Virus record (IMG/VR): IMGVR_UViG_3300009103_001934
Coordinates: 1-64,000 of that record
Length of the DNA stretch: 64,000 nt
Source: a virus
Reading direction: 5' to 3' (one strand)
Positions 17,855 to 25,569 of this stretch are shown here, piece after piece; position 1 is the stretch's first letter; each line of letters opens with the position of its first letter. The translations under genes were made by a program, and so were the position numbers. The notes below the pieces were generated by a model. The model saw only the letters and a program-made list of their open reading frames with translations, did no database searches and was not told where the DNA came from.

Positions 17855-18220
17855 CTTTCTGAAAAGCGAAATTCTTTTAAGCTCGCTGGGAGCAATCAGT
17901 GGAGTTTTCCTGAGATGAGATTTTATGAATCAGGATTTTTGGCAGAAATCTATATTCAAGGGTATGCCTAGGAATGATACGATCCTAAAAAAACTAACAG
18001 GTAACTCCTGTTGCATCACCCCGGCGTGTTGTGGTAGGCTATTGTAATGAGTTTTCAGCACAGTTTCTCATCCCATAAGGGAAGATAGCCCTCGAAAGAG
18101 TTGCGTATAAGTCCGCTGAATGTCCCATCAGTATTTAAAATCACTGGGTCTAAGAAAAATGATTTGTATAACGCAAGCCCCCTTCTAGGGGGTATTGTGT
18201 TTCCATGTTCTAGAAAAATG
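17855..18220. other. Gene-free stretch with several hairpins and an imperfect direct repeat; possible structured RNA
   Basis: This is the only gene-free stretch over 300 bases. Hairpins seen by eye: a stem of GAAT plus GGATTT pairing with AAATCT plus ATTC (17927-17957); AACAGG/CCTGTT with a 5-base loop (17996-18012); ATGAG/CTCAT near 18047-18071; CCCCC/GGGGG with loop TTCTA (18178-18192). A 26-base imperfect direct repeat lies at 18149-18174 and 18209-18234, the second copy running into the 3' end of the minus-strand gene. Only very short ORFs occur. It may be a non-coding RNA, a decayed gene end, or the 3' region of two convergent genes. Confidence 0.35.
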
Positions 18221-19078
18221 TTATTGTATAACCGATTCGTGCCCTTCTCTGGGATTTAATATAAAAGATTCATCCCAATCTATTCTTTGATACCTCCACC
18301 ACCGACGAGCTTTGGATTGGTGCTTCGACGGCTTGTACAACCAGAGACAGGTATCCCTTCTTTCGTGCTTTGGTAAAAGATCTCCTGATACAGAGGGGTC
18401 AGATATGATATTTGCCAATTCTTTTTCGAAGACACCAAACACTTCTGAACGGTTTATAGTTTTTTCTCCCGTCTCTGTACTGGGTATTTTGTCACCGATT
18501 AATTTCATCATTTTTGAACTTGTGAGGCCATTACACCCACAGATAGCCCATCGTTGCCTCACTCCGCATCGGTATGGCCAAAGGCCATTTGTGGCGATCC
18601 ATGCAGTGTTGTTGTGTGATAACAATATGTTAAGATTATTTTTTAAAAAATCGTCTTTTAAAATTAAATTGTCATCTTCATTAAAAAACCAGTAAGAATA
18701 TTGATTTTTAAAAAGCTGATAAGCATGATTGAAGCATCCCATACTAAATCCTTTATTTTCTTTTTCTAATAATATTATCTTTCCGTTAATAGTTTTCGCT
18801 CCGTCTGCTTCCCAAATTGTTTTTCTGTATTGTCGGTAAAGCAACTCGTCCATAGACTCTAATTCTGTCGGGGTAGGCATATGGTGAACAAGGCAGATGT
18901 CCATTTTAGCGCCAAAATCTATCTTTTTGTATTTATCTAACATATACTCTAATAAATATAGGGAATGGATTTGATTTTGCTCTCTCCTGCGTCCGCTCCA
19001 GCATGGTATTATCATTAATGTTCGGCTTTGTTCTAACTCTTGTTCTGCTCTCCTTTTTTTTCTTTTATATCTCGGCAT
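18221..19078 (-). CDS. Glycosyltransferase-like protein (GT-A type), paralogue of the gene at 21599
   Basis: 285 residues from ATG 19078, giving MPRYKRKKRRAEQ, which matches the MPRWKMKPKRKRG start of its paralogue; an upstream in-frame ATG at 19159 would overlap the divergent gene. After the basic N-terminus come PCWSGRRREQNQIHSLYLLE, NKGFSMGCFNHAYQLFKN and YSYWFFNEDDNLI; the EDD is the likely metal and sugar-nucleotide site of a GT-A fold. The acceptor is unknown. It is separated from its paralogue by three other glycan genes. Confidence 0.6.
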   Translation of the reverse strand: MPRYKRKKRRAEQELEQSRTLMIIPCWSGRRREQNQIHSLYLLEYMLDKYKKIDFGAKMDICLVHHMPTPTELESMDELLYRQYRKTIWEADGAKTINGKIILLEKENKGFSMGCFNHAYQLFKNQYSYWFFNEDDNLILKDDFLKNNLNILLSHNNTAWIATNGLWPYRCGVRQRWAICGCNGLTSSKMMKLIGDKIPSTETGEKTINRSEVFGVFEKELANIISDPSVSGDLLPKHERRDTCLWLYKPSKHQSKARRWWRYQRIDWDESFILNPREGHESVIQ

Positions 19079-19102
19079 ATAAATATAATTACACTTCTGT
19101 AT

Positions 19103-19131
19103 TTGATTATTTCCCCTTTTTGGTTTATTTG
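19103..19131 (+). promoter_or_regulatory. Probable promoter, near-leaderless spacing
   Basis: TTGATT (19103-19108), 17-base spacer, TATTTG (19126-19131), five bases to the ATG at 19137. The -10 is a weak match, but the spacing agrees with the other promoters of this type. Confidence 0.45.
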
Positions 19132-19136
19132 TTGAT

Positions 19137-19922
19137 ATGAAATCTTTGCTAGCTATCACTACCTACAATCAAATTCACTACACGGATCTTTTATTAAAAA
19201 CATTTAAATACAGTCCTGACGTTGAAGTTTTGATTATCGATGATTTTAGTGCGGATAACTATTCGTCTCTAGCCAGAAAGTATGGGGTAAACATAATTAC
19301 GAAAGATCAAGGGTTCGGACCAACACACTCTTGGAATCTCGCTTATCAAAAATTTAAAAATGGTAAGTACAAAAATTTATTTATAAGTAATAATGATGTT
19401 ATTATCCCCGATGGCGCACTAAAAAGCATGGAGCGCTCGTTAGAGCAGCACATGATTGTCGTCCCCTTTTGTAACCCACAGGGGATTAGCAGTCTCGGGG
19501 AACAGCAGGATATAGCTAGATATAAAGAGCTCAGATTATTTAAATATAATTCTCGTAGGGCCCCAAGCGATCTATTTACATACGAAAATATTCAAGAAAT
19601 TCAAAATAAAATTAAAAATACCTCAGAAAACAGAACTATAGCTTCCTTCGGAGGGCACTTCATGGGGTTCAACAGGGATATCATGAATTATGAATTCGAA
19701 AAAGATATTTTATTTGATCCCAGTAGGAAGTTTACCGGGGGAGATAATGAGATCTGGCGAAGGATGAGAAATCAGGGTATAAGGGCAACTCTATGCAAGT
19801 CTTCATATGTGTTTCACTTTAGATATGGAACAAGCGATGATACCACAGATAGAAGAAAACTTGGGATACAGAGGAATTTAGATTTCAGTAAAACGGACAG
19901 CGTAGTCCCGTTCCCCCTCTAG
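19137..19922 (+). CDS. Glycosyltransferase family 2-like protein
   Basis: 261 residues. GT-A fold features in order: SLLAITTYNQ at the N-terminus, VEVLIIDDFSADN (nucleotide-binding Asp), KDQGFGPTHSWNLAYQK, LFISNNDVIIP as the DxD-equivalent, and later GGDNEIWRRMRNQG, the typical acceptor-side acidic motif. It transfers a sugar from a nucleotide-sugar to an unknown acceptor in the host cytosol. The gene is alone on + within a minus-strand glycan cluster and overlaps the convergent gene by 45 bases at the 3' end. Confidence 0.78.
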   Translation: MKSLLAITTYNQIHYTDLLLKTFKYSPDVEVLIIDDFSADNYSSLARKYGVNIITKDQGFGPTHSWNLAYQKFKNGKYKNLFISNNDVIIPDGALKSMERSLEQHMIVVPFCNPQGISSLGEQQDIARYKELRLFKYNSRRAPSDLFTYENIQEIQNKIKNTSENRTIASFGGHFMGFNRDIMNYEFEKDILFDPSRKFTGGDNEIWRRMRNQGIRATLCKSSYVFHFRYGTSDDTTDRRKLGIQRNLDFSKTDSVVPFPL

Positions 19923-20621
19923 GTCAAATATATCTTCGTGATTTTCTTTCATCTTAATAAGGAACATGGACAATCCTGACGCGGGAGACTTAATAAAAAA
20001 ATCGGATCTTGAAATAAAATACATATCTAGCAGGCAATTATATATTTGTTTGCGTTTGTCTTTAGAGTCGTAGTGTAAATTGTGTTTTACCCTTTCTGGT
20101 TCGGTTCTCCTTATTAATCTTATTCCTCTTGTTGATGCCCATATTTTATCAAACGCTTCATGGTCATCAGTAGCAAGATAAACGGTGTTAATAAGAAGTT
20201 TTTCTTGAGCATTTTTAATTTTTTTAATAAAAATATTTATATCTTGTTTTATATCTGTGTTTCTAAAATGAACAGACAGGTATCTTTCCTTTATGGGTTG
20301 TTCACTTTTGATTTTATTAATCACGCTTGGAGAGACCTTCAATCCCCTTATGAACGGCCTCTTTGAATACGCCCGCCACGGACCCGGGCCTCTATAAGAA
20401 AGGACGTCTACGTGAGTACAGTCCTTGGGGTTCTCGCTATATTGTAAATTTGTTTTTATATAAAAAAAATCAGAAAAGTCGTAAGGAAAGGCCTTATGTC
20501 TCTTGCAGTCAATTATTAAATATCTACCCTCCCTTTCTGCTAGAATCATAGCGTAACTAAGCCCTGAAAGCATATGAGCCAATCCCCCAGACGCCATATA
20601 ATGCAGAGTGCCCTTAGTCAT
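19878..20621 (-). CDS. Fucosyltransferase-like protein (NodZ/POFUT-like fold)
   Basis: 247 residues. The pattern LSVHFRNTDIKQDI resembles the HxRxxD GDP-binding motif of GDP-fucose-dependent GT-B enzymes, and NTVYLATDDHEAFDKI resembles the conserved ATDD-type C-terminal motif of the NodZ and O-fucosyltransferase group. An N-terminal GGLAHMLSGLSYAMILAERE resembles their G-G-x2-N-x-L opening. The window also encodes both enzymes that make GDP-L-fucose from GDP-mannose, which supports the donor assignment. The start overlaps the stop of the upstream gene by four bases. Confidence 0.55.
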   Translation of the reverse strand: MTKGTLHYMASGGLAHMLSGLSYAMILAEREGRYLIIDCKRHKAFPYDFSDFFYIKTNLQYSENPKDCTHVDVLSYRGPGPWRAYSKRPFIRGLKVSPSVINKIKSEQPIKERYLSVHFRNTDIKQDINIFIKKIKNAQEKLLINTVYLATDDHEAFDKIWASTRGIRLIRRTEPERVKHNLHYDSKDKRKQIYNCLLDMYFISRSDFFIKSPASGLSMFLIKMKENHEDIFDLEGERDYAVRFTEI

Positions 20622-21595
20622 AAATACCTAAATAGAGTTAAATATTCTTCGCTAATAGTTTGGAGAGAGAGTTTGGGTTTTAACGATCGAATCATATCTT
20701 TTGCTATATTCCACTCTTGCTTATTAAAGGTTTCTTCTGCGTAATGTATAGCGTCTAAGATTTCATTTATTGTAAATGTTACCCCTCGGGGGTGAATTGG
20801 ATCTGCGTGCGAGCAAGCATTACTACCCACCCAATAAGGGTAGTCAGGAGGAAGGAGCTCTTCGTAAGCACATTCTCTGTTAGCAATAATAACGGAATCT
20901 GTACCCGCTGCGACAGAAAGCCTTACATTCGATTTCAAGAAGTACCATATCAGACCGCTAATTGACTCCTCGCTCTCGAGCGCTCCTCTTAATGATAAGT
21001 AGCAATTATAGTTCTTTAAAAATGTCGATCCCCAATCGTTTCTAAAAGTATCACTACTCTCAAATACCTTAAGTTTTATTCTTTCTCCTATAAGGTCATA
21101 TATTTCATTTTTATTAAATGCATAGAAATTTATTTTTTCTTGATTGGTATTAGGAATTAGCCTCCGGTCAATATGATGATATATACATTTGTATTTTGTC
21201 TCTGGAATAGGCAAGCAGTGCTTAATATTGTTCAAGTAAAATTTATTTGGAAAAATGATTGCATGAGCGGGTTTATTAATTAAGGGGTATCTTTTAAAAA
21301 ATCTCCACTTTGCACTAGCGGGCCTAGAAAGATCTATGATATCTATAACTATCTTACAGCCATGATCCCATATTTCCGTGTAAGTATTATGATTACTACA
21401 GACTTCCCTCAGTAAGACCGCTACGGATCCCTTTTTTACTATACCTAAAGACTTGTTCCTTATCAGAAGTAAGAACTCGCTTATGTGAATCACGTGTGCT
21501 TCAATCCCATCCCGACTATTAAGCTCTGAGGCTACTTGGTGTCCTCGAATATCTACGTGTCCCCATGGCTCTTTATAAATAAACCATACTTGCAC
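20618..21595 (-). CDS. Glycosyltransferase-like protein (probable GT-B fold)
   Basis: 325 residues. Starts MQVWFIYKEPWGHVDIRGHQVA, a Rossmann-like opening, followed by IVIDIIDLSRPAS and HAIIFPNKFYLNN. A C-terminal region with a glycosyltransferase-like run (YNCYLSLRGALESEE, VRLSVAAGTDSVIIANRECA, YEELLPPDYPY) places residues where GT4-type enzymes bind the nucleotide-sugar. No definite family assignment. It sits three bases after the upstream glycosyltransferase and overlaps the fucosyltransferase-like gene by four bases, as the middle gene of a minus-strand operon. Confidence 0.5.
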   Translation of the reverse strand: MQVWFIYKEPWGHVDIRGHQVASELNSRDGIEAHVIHISEFLLLIRNKSLGIVKKGSVAVLLREVCSNHNTYTEIWDHGCKIVIDIIDLSRPASAKWRFFKRYPLINKPAHAIIFPNKFYLNNIKHCLPIPETKYKCIYHHIDRRLIPNTNQEKINFYAFNKNEIYDLIGERIKLKVFESSDTFRNDWGSTFLKNYNCYLSLRGALESEESISGLIWYFLKSNVRLSVAAGTDSVIIANRECAYEELLPPDYPYWVGSNACSHADPIHPRGVTFTINEILDAIHYAEETFNKQEWNIAKDMIRSLKPKLSLQTISEEYLTLFRYL

Positions 21596-21598
21596 ATG

Positions 21599-22438
21599 TT
21601 ATTTTACACTTCTTAAGCTTAATTCCGTATCCCATAGTCTTTCATAATCAGGTTTTTGTTCGTATTTTGGATCGTATCCCCAAAAAATCATAGATTTAGG
21701 AATGGGTAATTCGACTACTTTCCACCCTTTGCGAAGAATCTTATTCGTGAAATGCCTCTCCCCTAACTCTTGGTGCTTTCTCCAACTATACTGTTCTTCG
21801 CCAGAGTGAAATGGAAGATTTTCCCCATGAGCCTTTAACATTATATCTCTCGTGGTTACGCCTGTTCCACCACGCGCATAACCACGCGCGGGACATACTT
21901 GACAAGTAGCAACAAACCCCACTTTAGGTTTTTCATTATCTAGAATCCCAATTGCTGTACTTAACACGTTATTCACGCTAGTTATATAGTCATCTTCAGC
22001 AAAGTACCAGTATTCATAATTGTCCTTAAATAGATTGAAGGCATAATGGAACGACCCAAACGATATTCCGTAGTTGTCTCTATGTAGGACAGTTACCCTT
22101 CCGTTTTTGGTTCGTTTCCCATTTAGTAAATTTAAATAATTTATTACTTTTGAGTCGTTATCTTCTTCATTTATCGAATTAACTATAATCAAGTCCATGG
22201 GTGCACCGTAATTTAAAGTCATTTCCTTTTCCATTATAAACCTTAGCTTCTTTAATGAGTCCTCCGGTCCTTGAGGCTGGTCGCGTCTTCTTTCTCCAGT
22301 CCAGAAAGAAATAACCTTAACTGCGTTTACTTTATCTAGGAACCGCGGGCTAATCGCAGGGCATACTACTCCATACCACGGATTACCACCGTAGGGTTTC
22401 CCCCTTTTTCGTTTCGGCTTCATTTTCCACCTAGGCAT
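21599..22438 (-). CDS. Glycosyltransferase-like protein (GT-A type), paralogue of the gene at 18221
   Basis: 279 residues. Basic N-terminus (MPRWKMKPKRKRGKP), then SFWTGERRRDQPQGPEDS, NYGISFGSFHYAFNLFKDN and YEYWYFAEDDYI, in the same order as in the paralogue. The acidic EDD is the probable metal site. It is the first gene of a three-gene minus-strand operon. A TATAAT box (22449-22444 on minus) ends five bases before the ATG, but no good -35 is seen, so its promoter may need help. Confidence 0.6.
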   Translation of the reverse strand: MPRWKMKPKRKRGKPYGGNPWYGVVCPAISPRFLDKVNAVKVISFWTGERRRDQPQGPEDSLKKLRFIMEKEMTLNYGAPMDLIIVNSINEEDNDSKVINYLNLLNGKRTKNGRVTVLHRDNYGISFGSFHYAFNLFKDNYEYWYFAEDDYITSVNNVLSTAIGILDNEKPKVGFVATCQVCPARGYARGGTGVTTRDIMLKAHGENLPFHSGEEQYSWRKHQELGERHFTNKILRKGWKVVELPIPKSMIFWGYDPKYEQKPDYERLWDTELSLRSVK

Positions 22439-22484
22439 AATATATTATACTCGAAAAAGCTCACTTTTACTATTAAGTATTCTC

Positions 22485-22513
22485 TTGACTTCTGACTTGG
22501 AATCGGATAGTAT
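22485..22513 (+). promoter_or_regulatory. Sigma-70-type promoter with near-leaderless spacing
   Basis: TTGACT (22485-22490), 17-base spacer, TAGTAT (22508-22513), eight bases to the ATG at 22522. It drives the dNMP kinase and sigma-factor genes. Confidence 0.6.
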
Positions 22514-22521
22514 GTGACTGG

Positions 22522-23166
22522 ATGTCCAGAACTGTAATAGGTATAAGCGGAGTAGCGGGAGCGGGGAAAGATTTATTTTTTAATCTGTTAAGTAACGAGA
22601 TAAGAGCAAGGCGCTTTGCGCTGGCGGACTCCCTCAAGTATGATGTTAGAGACTGGTGCATAAGGCGATACGGCATAGACCCGCTAGAATGCTCCAGAGA
22701 AGACAAGGAAAAAATTAGAGAGTTCTTGGTCTTTCACGGCACGTTTATGAGGAAGAGGACTCAAGGACGCTTCTGGCTTGACAAGCTTGATTACGAAATA
22801 AAAAGTTTCCTTAATAACGCCGTGACTGAAGATGTCCCCGTAATCACGGATATACGATATAGTGAGTACGATAATGATGAAGTCTCTTGGGTAAAAAAGA
22901 GTCTCGGCGGAGTACTGGTTCACGTTTCCCAATACGAAATGAAAGAGGTTACAAGCAAAAAGGAGTGGCCCAAGAAAGTCATGAAGAAGGTTTTCAGGGA
23001 GCCAATAAACCTTGAAGAAGCCAAGCAGGATCCGATTCTTAAAGGTTCTGCTGACTTTATAGTAGAATGGGAAAAAATAAAAGATGACAATCCTCTAGAA
23101 TGTGAGTATCTTATCAGTAAGGTGAAAGAATTCATCGACTGGTACCATGGCGAGATTAAAAACTAG
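22522..23166 (+). CDS. Deoxynucleoside monophosphate kinase
   Basis: 214 residues. Phosphorylates dNMPs to dNDPs for phage DNA synthesis, in the manner of T4 gene 1. The P-loop is GVAGAGKD (Gly10 to Asp17; Asp in place of Thr/Ser is typical of this family). FALADSLKYDVRDW matches the FAdplK substrate motif, HGTFMRKRTQGRFWLDK the R-rich lid region and VITDIRYSEYDNDE the conserved DvRfpnE strand. Works with the dCMP deaminase and ribonucleotide reductase of this window. Overlaps the sigma-factor gene by 20 bases. Confidence 0.85.
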   Translation: MSRTVIGISGVAGAGKDLFFNLLSNEIRARRFALADSLKYDVRDWCIRRYGIDPLECSREDKEKIREFLVFHGTFMRKRTQGRFWLDKLDYEIKSFLNNAVTEDVPVITDIRYSEYDNDEVSWVKKSLGGVLVHVSQYEMKEVTSKKEWPKKVMKKVFREPINLEEAKQDPILKGSADFIVEWEKIKDDNPLECEYLISKVKEFIDWYHGEIKN

Positions 23167-23740
23167 CAACGAAGAGGATTTAAATTTAATTAAATTAATT
23201 AAAAATAAGAACTGCAGCGACAGTTTTGTTTTACTTACAGACAAGCACTCAAAGCTTTTTTATGCCATTTGTAACAAGTTCGCCGGCAAGCTGAATATAG
23301 ACGAGATACGCAAAGATAGAGACTTCGTATTTTACAAGGCAGCAATCTCTTTTAAGACAGACAGGAAAGCGAAGTTTTCTACTTGGCTAGGGAACTATAC
23401 TCGATACCACTGTTTAAATTATATAAAAAACAATAGCAAATATATCTGCTCAGAAGAAGAAGCTATTAACCATTTCTTCAATAAAAAATCTATAGAAGAT
23501 TTTGACCCAAAAGACGAGGCAAAAAATGACGTAGAGCACGCCTTTGATATCCTAAGTAAATTATCGGACAAGAGGATATTTAAAATTTTTAAATTAAGAT
23601 ACCTGAACAAAAGCCAAAAGCTAACTTGGAAACAGATTGCTGAAGAATTTGACTTGACCCCGCAAACAATTATAAATCTGCACACCAAAGGGCGTAGGGT
23701 ATTAAGAAAAAAGATGAAAAAAAATAAATTATTTATTTGA
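23147..23740 (+). CDS. RNA polymerase sigma factor, phage-encoded (sigma-70 family)
   Basis: 197 residues. Region 2 is seen as KLFYAICNKF through FVFYKAAISF and AKFSTWLGNYTRYHCLNYIK (about residues 40-95), with the F-x2-Y-x5-R-x3-N pattern that melts and binds the -10. Region 4 is KLTWKQIAEEFDLTPQTI followed by HTKGRRVLRKKMKK (about 158-192), a helix-turn-helix for the -35. Regions 1.1 and 3 are absent, as in ECF-like or SigH-like factors. It lies behind the dNMP kinase and would redirect host polymerase to phage genes; its target promoters are unknown. Confidence 0.75.
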   Translation: MARLKTSNEEDLNLIKLIKNKNCSDSFVLLTDKHSKLFYAICNKFAGKLNIDEIRKDRDFVFYKAAISFKTDRKAKFSTWLGNYTRYHCLNYIKNNSKYICSEEEAINHFFNKKSIEDFDPKDEAKNDVEHAFDILSKLSDKRIFKIFKLRYLNKSQKLTWKQIAEEFDLTPQTIINLHTKGRRVLRKKMKKNKLFI

Positions 23741-23765
23741 CAGGGCCTTGGAAGGCTGTTATAGT
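23737..23765 (+). promoter_or_regulatory. Strong sigma-70-type promoter, leaderless spacing
   Basis: Perfect TTGACA (23737-23742), 17-base spacer, TATAGT (23760-23765), then exactly six bases to the ATG at 23772. It overlaps the stop codon of the sigma-factor gene. Confidence 0.82.
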
Positions 23766-23771
23766 ATTGGT

Positions 23772-24032
23772 ATGAGTGATACATCAAATAAGAGTGAATG
23801 GTCGGACCGTGAAATTGGAGCGTTGTGGAAGAGAGACAACGGTAATCAAAAATACCTTACTGGTAAAATGAAGAATGCTGACGGCACGGAACAGCAAGTA
23901 GTAATTTTTTCCAATAAACACAAGAATAAAGAGAATCAACCAGATTTTCGAGTCTACAAGTCTGAACCGAGAAACGCTCAGGTCGAGGAAGGTTCAGTGG
24001 AGGGCGTATCTGAACAAGAAGACCTTCTCTAA
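23772..24032 (+). CDS. Small conserved-type phage protein, function unknown
   Basis: 86 residues from ATG 23772, set by the promoter six bases upstream; an earlier in-frame start at 23748 lies inside that promoter. The pattern DREIGALWKRDNGNQKYLTG, then VVIFSNKHK and PDFRVYKSE resembles the DUF736-type small proteins found in many phages and plasmids (IGxLWK...KYLTG...NK...PDxRV). The C-terminus is strongly acidic (VEEGSVEGVSEQEDLL). It is first in an operon with a glycosyltransferase, overlapping it in TAATG. Confidence 0.6.
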   Translation: MSDTSNKSEWSDREIGALWKRDNGNQKYLTGKMKNADGTEQQVVIFSNKHKNKENQPDFRVYKSEPRNAQVEEGSVEGVSEQEDLL

Positions 24033-25129
24033 TGAAATTAGCCTTTAACTGCCCCGTTAACTCTGTTTCGTTCGGTCAGGTTTCCTTAGGTCTTTTAAGG
24101 GAAGCTTACGAAAGAGGATGCGGGGTGTCCCTCTTACCTATCGGTGAGAAGTTGGACCTTACGTCTCAGAGCAATAAAGATAAGGCCTTTGTGGGCTGGC
24201 TCGAAGGGGCAGTTAAACATTTTCAACGCGATCATGTTTTTAGTGATCACCCCACTTTTAGATTGTGGCATATTAATGGGTCTATTGGTCGCGTTTCTGA
24301 CAAACAATTACTGTTTACGTTCTACGAGCTTGATTCGCCAACGGATGTAGAAGTTAACATATTAAAACAACAGCCGCTAACTCTTGTTTCTTCAAGATAT
24401 ACAAGAGATATCCTATTATCCAAGGGGATAGAAAACGTAAAATATTGTCCACTAGCATTTGATACGAATAATTTCAAGGCAATCGATAAAGAGTACTTTG
24501 AAGATGATCGAATAGTTTTTAACTTATGCGGTAAGTTCGAATTCAGGAAAAGGCACGAGAAGATTCTTAGAGCGTGGACTAAAAAGTACGGGAATAATAG
24601 AAAATATTTCTTGCAGTGTGCTTTATTTAATCCCTTTTTGGACGCACAAGCCAATAACGAGCTAGTAGCCAGAGCATTAGAACATAAGAAGTATTTTAAC
24701 ATGTCCTTTTTTCCGCATATGAAAACTAATGCGGAGTACAACGATTTTTTAAATTCGTCTAATATTGTAATAGGTATGTCGGGGGGAGAAGGCTGGGGAC
24801 TCCCAGAATTCCAAAGCGTAGCTATGGGCAAGCATGCAGTAATGCTAAACGCTCATGCTTATAAAGACTGGGCCAACGAGAAGAACGCGGTTATGGTAGA
24901 TCCCGTTGGAAAAATCGATGCGTATGATGGAATATTTTTTAAAGAGGGGCAAGACTTTAATCAAGGACAGATATACGACTGGGATGAAGATGACTTTATT
25001 AGTGCATGTGAAGAAGCAATAAAGCGCGTGAATAAAAACCCCCTAAACGAACAGGGCTTGTCTATTCCAGCGAATTTCTCTTATCAATCTATGTTTGATA
25101 CCATCTGGAAAGAGATGGAGACCATGTAA
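24032..25129 (+). CDS. Glycosyltransferase family 4-like protein
   Basis: 365 residues, normal length for a GT-B enzyme. The N-terminal domain begins MKLAFNCPVNSVSFGQVS. The C-terminal domain has VFNLCGKFEFRKRHEKILRA (phosphate-contacting region), then the nucleotide-sugar motif GMSGGEGWGLPEFQSVAMGK, a textbook E-x7-E-like GT4 signature. Function: transfer of a sugar from a nucleotide-sugar to an unknown glycan acceptor. The ATG overlaps the preceding stop (TAATG), implying coupled translation. Confidence 0.85.
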   Translation: MKLAFNCPVNSVSFGQVSLGLLREAYERGCGVSLLPIGEKLDLTSQSNKDKAFVGWLEGAVKHFQRDHVFSDHPTFRLWHINGSIGRVSDKQLLFTFYELDSPTDVEVNILKQQPLTLVSSRYTRDILLSKGIENVKYCPLAFDTNNFKAIDKEYFEDDRIVFNLCGKFEFRKRHEKILRAWTKKYGNNRKYFLQCALFNPFLDAQANNELVARALEHKKYFNMSFFPHMKTNAEYNDFLNSSNIVIGMSGGEGWGLPEFQSVAMGKHAVMLNAHAYKDWANEKNAVMVDPVGKIDAYDGIFFKEGQDFNQGQIYDWDEDDFISACEEAIKRVNKNPLNEQGLSIPANFSYQSMFDTIWKEMETM

Positions 25130-25130
25130 G

Positions 25131-25478
25131 ATGCCTTTATATGTCTTTCAACACCCCACTTCGGGCCAAGTTATTGAGCTTGTTCAAAAAATGACAGAGG
25201 AACATCAATATATTGATGACGAGGGAACAAAGTGGAACAGGGTATGGGCGGTACCGCAAGCCTCTATTGATACAAATGTAAATGCGGAATCTTCCGCGGA
25301 CTTTGTCCATAAAACTCGCGACAAAAAAGGTACGGTAGGAGACCTCTGGTCTTTATCTAGAGAAATGAGCGAAAAAAGAGCTAGGATACATGGAGGCAAG
25401 GATCCAGTACTAGAGCAGTACAACAAGAAGCAGAAGGATCTACGTAAAGGAAAAAAGTCGTTAGACCAACGAGGTTGA
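25131..25478 (+). CDS. FmdB-like small phage protein without the zinc-ribbon cysteines
   Basis: 115 residues from ATG 25131, one base after the previous stop. The N-terminus MPLYVFQHPTSGQVIELVQK follows the MPxYxFxC pattern of FmdB-type zinc ribbons, but the Cys pairs are replaced, as in many phage versions. WNRVWAVPQASIDT follows. The C-terminal half is charged (SREMSEKRARIHGGKD, then KKQKDLRKGKKS). Function unknown; co-transcribed with the GT4 gene. Confidence 0.55.
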   Translation: MPLYVFQHPTSGQVIELVQKMTEEHQYIDDEGTKWNRVWAVPQASIDTNVNAESSADFVHKTRDKKGTVGDLWSLSREMSEKRARIHGGKDPVLEQYNKKQKDLRKGKKSLDQRG

Positions 25479-25569
25479 TACACGGTTTAGACTGTCTTTC
25501 GTTTTTTTCTTACTTCTAATAGATTTTTCTTTCTTTTAACTAGGATAAGATGTAAGATAAACATATAAA

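Noticed and set aside
25530-25558. Leaderless-type promoter for nrdA
   Set aside because: TAAGAT at 25553-25558 is acceptable but the -35 (TTTCTT) is poor and the gap to the ATG is 11 bases; not counted in the leaderless set.
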